Assembly (NCBI GenBank): GCA_016213245.1
Contig: JACRBC010000077.1
Coordinates: 1-54,205 of the forward strand
Length of the DNA stretch: 54,205 nt
Source of the DNA: Candidatus Solibacter usitatus
GTDB taxonomy: Bacteria; Acidobacteriota; Terriglobia; Bryobacterales; Bryobacteraceae
Direction: 5' to 3'
Shown here: one piece after another, positions 53,682 through 54,205 of the stretch
How the letters are laid out: every line of letters starts with the position of its first letter
How positions within the stretch are numbered: the first letter of the stretch is position 1
Made by a program: the position numbers and the translations under genes
The notes under the pieces: model-generated
Told to the model about the DNA's origin: nothing
Databases searched by the model: none
Seen by the model: the letters and a program-made list of their open reading frames with translations, nothing else

Positions 53682-54205
53682 GTGAAACGGCTTGCGGCGC
53701 TGCTGGTCCTGGGCGTGGTGGCGGAGGCCGCGGTGTCGGCGGCGCCGGCGCTGGCCGTGGTCCGCCCGACGCTGCACCACAAGCAGGAAGACGGGCCGTC
53801 GATTCCGGCCGACTACGAGTACTACTCCGGCGAACTGCTCTACCTGAGTTTTCGCATCCAGGGCTTCAAGGCGCAGAAGGACAAGGTAGATCTGCGCTGG
53901 ATGGTGGTGGCCACCGATCCGGAGGGCTTGCTGCTGATACCCGCGCTCAACGGCGCCGTCAGCGAAGAACTGGCGCTGGAAGACAAGAACTGGCAGCCGA
54001 AGATCGCCCAGACGCTGGCGCTGCCGGCGCAACTGGGTCCGGGGACTTACAGGCTAAAGATCTCCGTGGCCGACGAGTTCGCTTCGGCGTCGGCGGAGAG
54101 CGTGGTGGAGTTCCGTGTGGGCGGGCGCCCGTTGCCGAAGCTGGAGAGGTTCAGCATTCTGAACCTGAGGTTCCTGAAGGACGAAGCGGACCGGCAGGCG
54201 ATGGA
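53682..54205 (+). CDS. Secreted protein of unknown function (partial, runs off right edge)
   Basis: A GTG-started frame open to the window end (174 codons). It begins with basic KR and a hydrophobic signal (LAALLVLGVVAEAAVSAAPA). The mature part has PADYEYYSGELLYLSFRIQG, VDLRWMVVATDPEGLLLIPA, GPGTYRLKISVADEFASASA and VEFRVGGRPLPKLERFSILN, an Ig-like beta pattern of a periplasmic or surface protein. I do not recognise the family. It follows the DUF4352-like lipoprotein by 16 nt and is probably co-transcribed. Confidence 0.65.
   Translation, partial: MKRLAALLVLGVVAEAAVSAAPALAVVRPTLHHKQEDGPSIPADYEYYSGELLYLSFRIQGFKAQKDKVDLRWMVVATDPEGLLLIPALNGAVSEELALEDKNWQPKIAQTLALPAQLGPGTYRLKISVADEFASASAESVVEFRVGGRPLPKLERFSILNLRFLKDEADRQAM

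Noticed and set aside
1-54205. tRNA, rRNA, insertion sequences and prophage
   Set aside because: By eye I found no cloverleaf-type TTCRANYC sequences in the gaps, no transposase or integrase motifs, and no long terminal inverted repeats. A covariance search could still find small RNAs I missed.

Overview
The window is a GC-rich, tightly packed chromosomal segment. Its gene content suggests a soil-type Acidobacteriota, probably Bryobacterales/Solibacter-like; this is inferred from family content, not from a marker gene. The pointers are tandem secreted carboxypeptidase-regulatory-like proteins, two Tat-exported sulfatases, a DUF1080 protein, GH95 and PL22-type carbohydrate enzymes, a PEP-CTERM protein, a bacillithiol-type deacetylase, an acidobacterial-style Hfq and several exported methyltransferases. 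I saw no rRNA, tRNA, CRISPR array, insertion sequence or prophage.

Layout. 1-5.5 kb: edge of a HigA-like antitoxin, a UvrD/Rep helicase with an embedded DEDD exonuclease, a GNAT protein, an AbrB/RelE-type toxin-antitoxin pair, Pcm and a receiver-like protein. 5.5-10.5 kb: three consecutive paralogous secreted proteins. 10.7-16.5 kb: TIM-barrel protein, Hfq, thioesterase, TPR protein, a MerB-like gene with an in-frame UGA, DUF1080, Ssb, a secreted unknown and an exported methyltransferase. 16.5-25.6 kb: PHP-esterase fusion, PfkB kinase, rhomboid, BshB1, sulfatase; then on the minus strand a PfkB kinase, a GT39-like membrane protein and DapF. 25.6-33.3 kb: two metallophosphoesterases, UvrC, TPR lipoprotein, a half-HU plus TIR cassette, sulfatase and a lipoprotein. 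33.3-39.5 kb: a respiratory island with divergent nrfHA and porin-tetraheme cytochrome-napA, enough for periplasmic nitrate to nitrite to ammonium reduction. 39.5-44.3 kb: exported aminopeptidase P, GH95 and PEP-CTERM. 44.6-48.8 kb: two small exported proteins, then flgM-flgN-flgK-flgL. 48.8-54.2 kb: aldehyde dehydrogenase, membrane protein, PL22-like propeller, exported methyltransferase, DUF4352-like lipoprotein and a truncated secreted protein.

The most striking observation is at 12853-13314. A MerB (alkylmercury lyase)-family frame is interrupted only by a UGA exactly where the second catalytic cysteine belongs. The frame continues through a family-like C-terminus and ends in a stop shared with the convergent gene. 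A perfect hairpin with a G-rich loop begins 12 nt after the UGA and its loop lies 19 nt after it, which fits the bacterial SECIS pattern. I propose a selenoprotein. Other signals are a half-HU/HU-TIR two-gene cassette, a CRP/FNR-type palindrome centred near -41.5 for both divergent nitrate/nitrite operons, recurrent -10-like TANNNT hexamers at a fixed 6 or 8 nt from start codons (leaderless transcription), and five convergent gene pairs that end in one shared YTAG.
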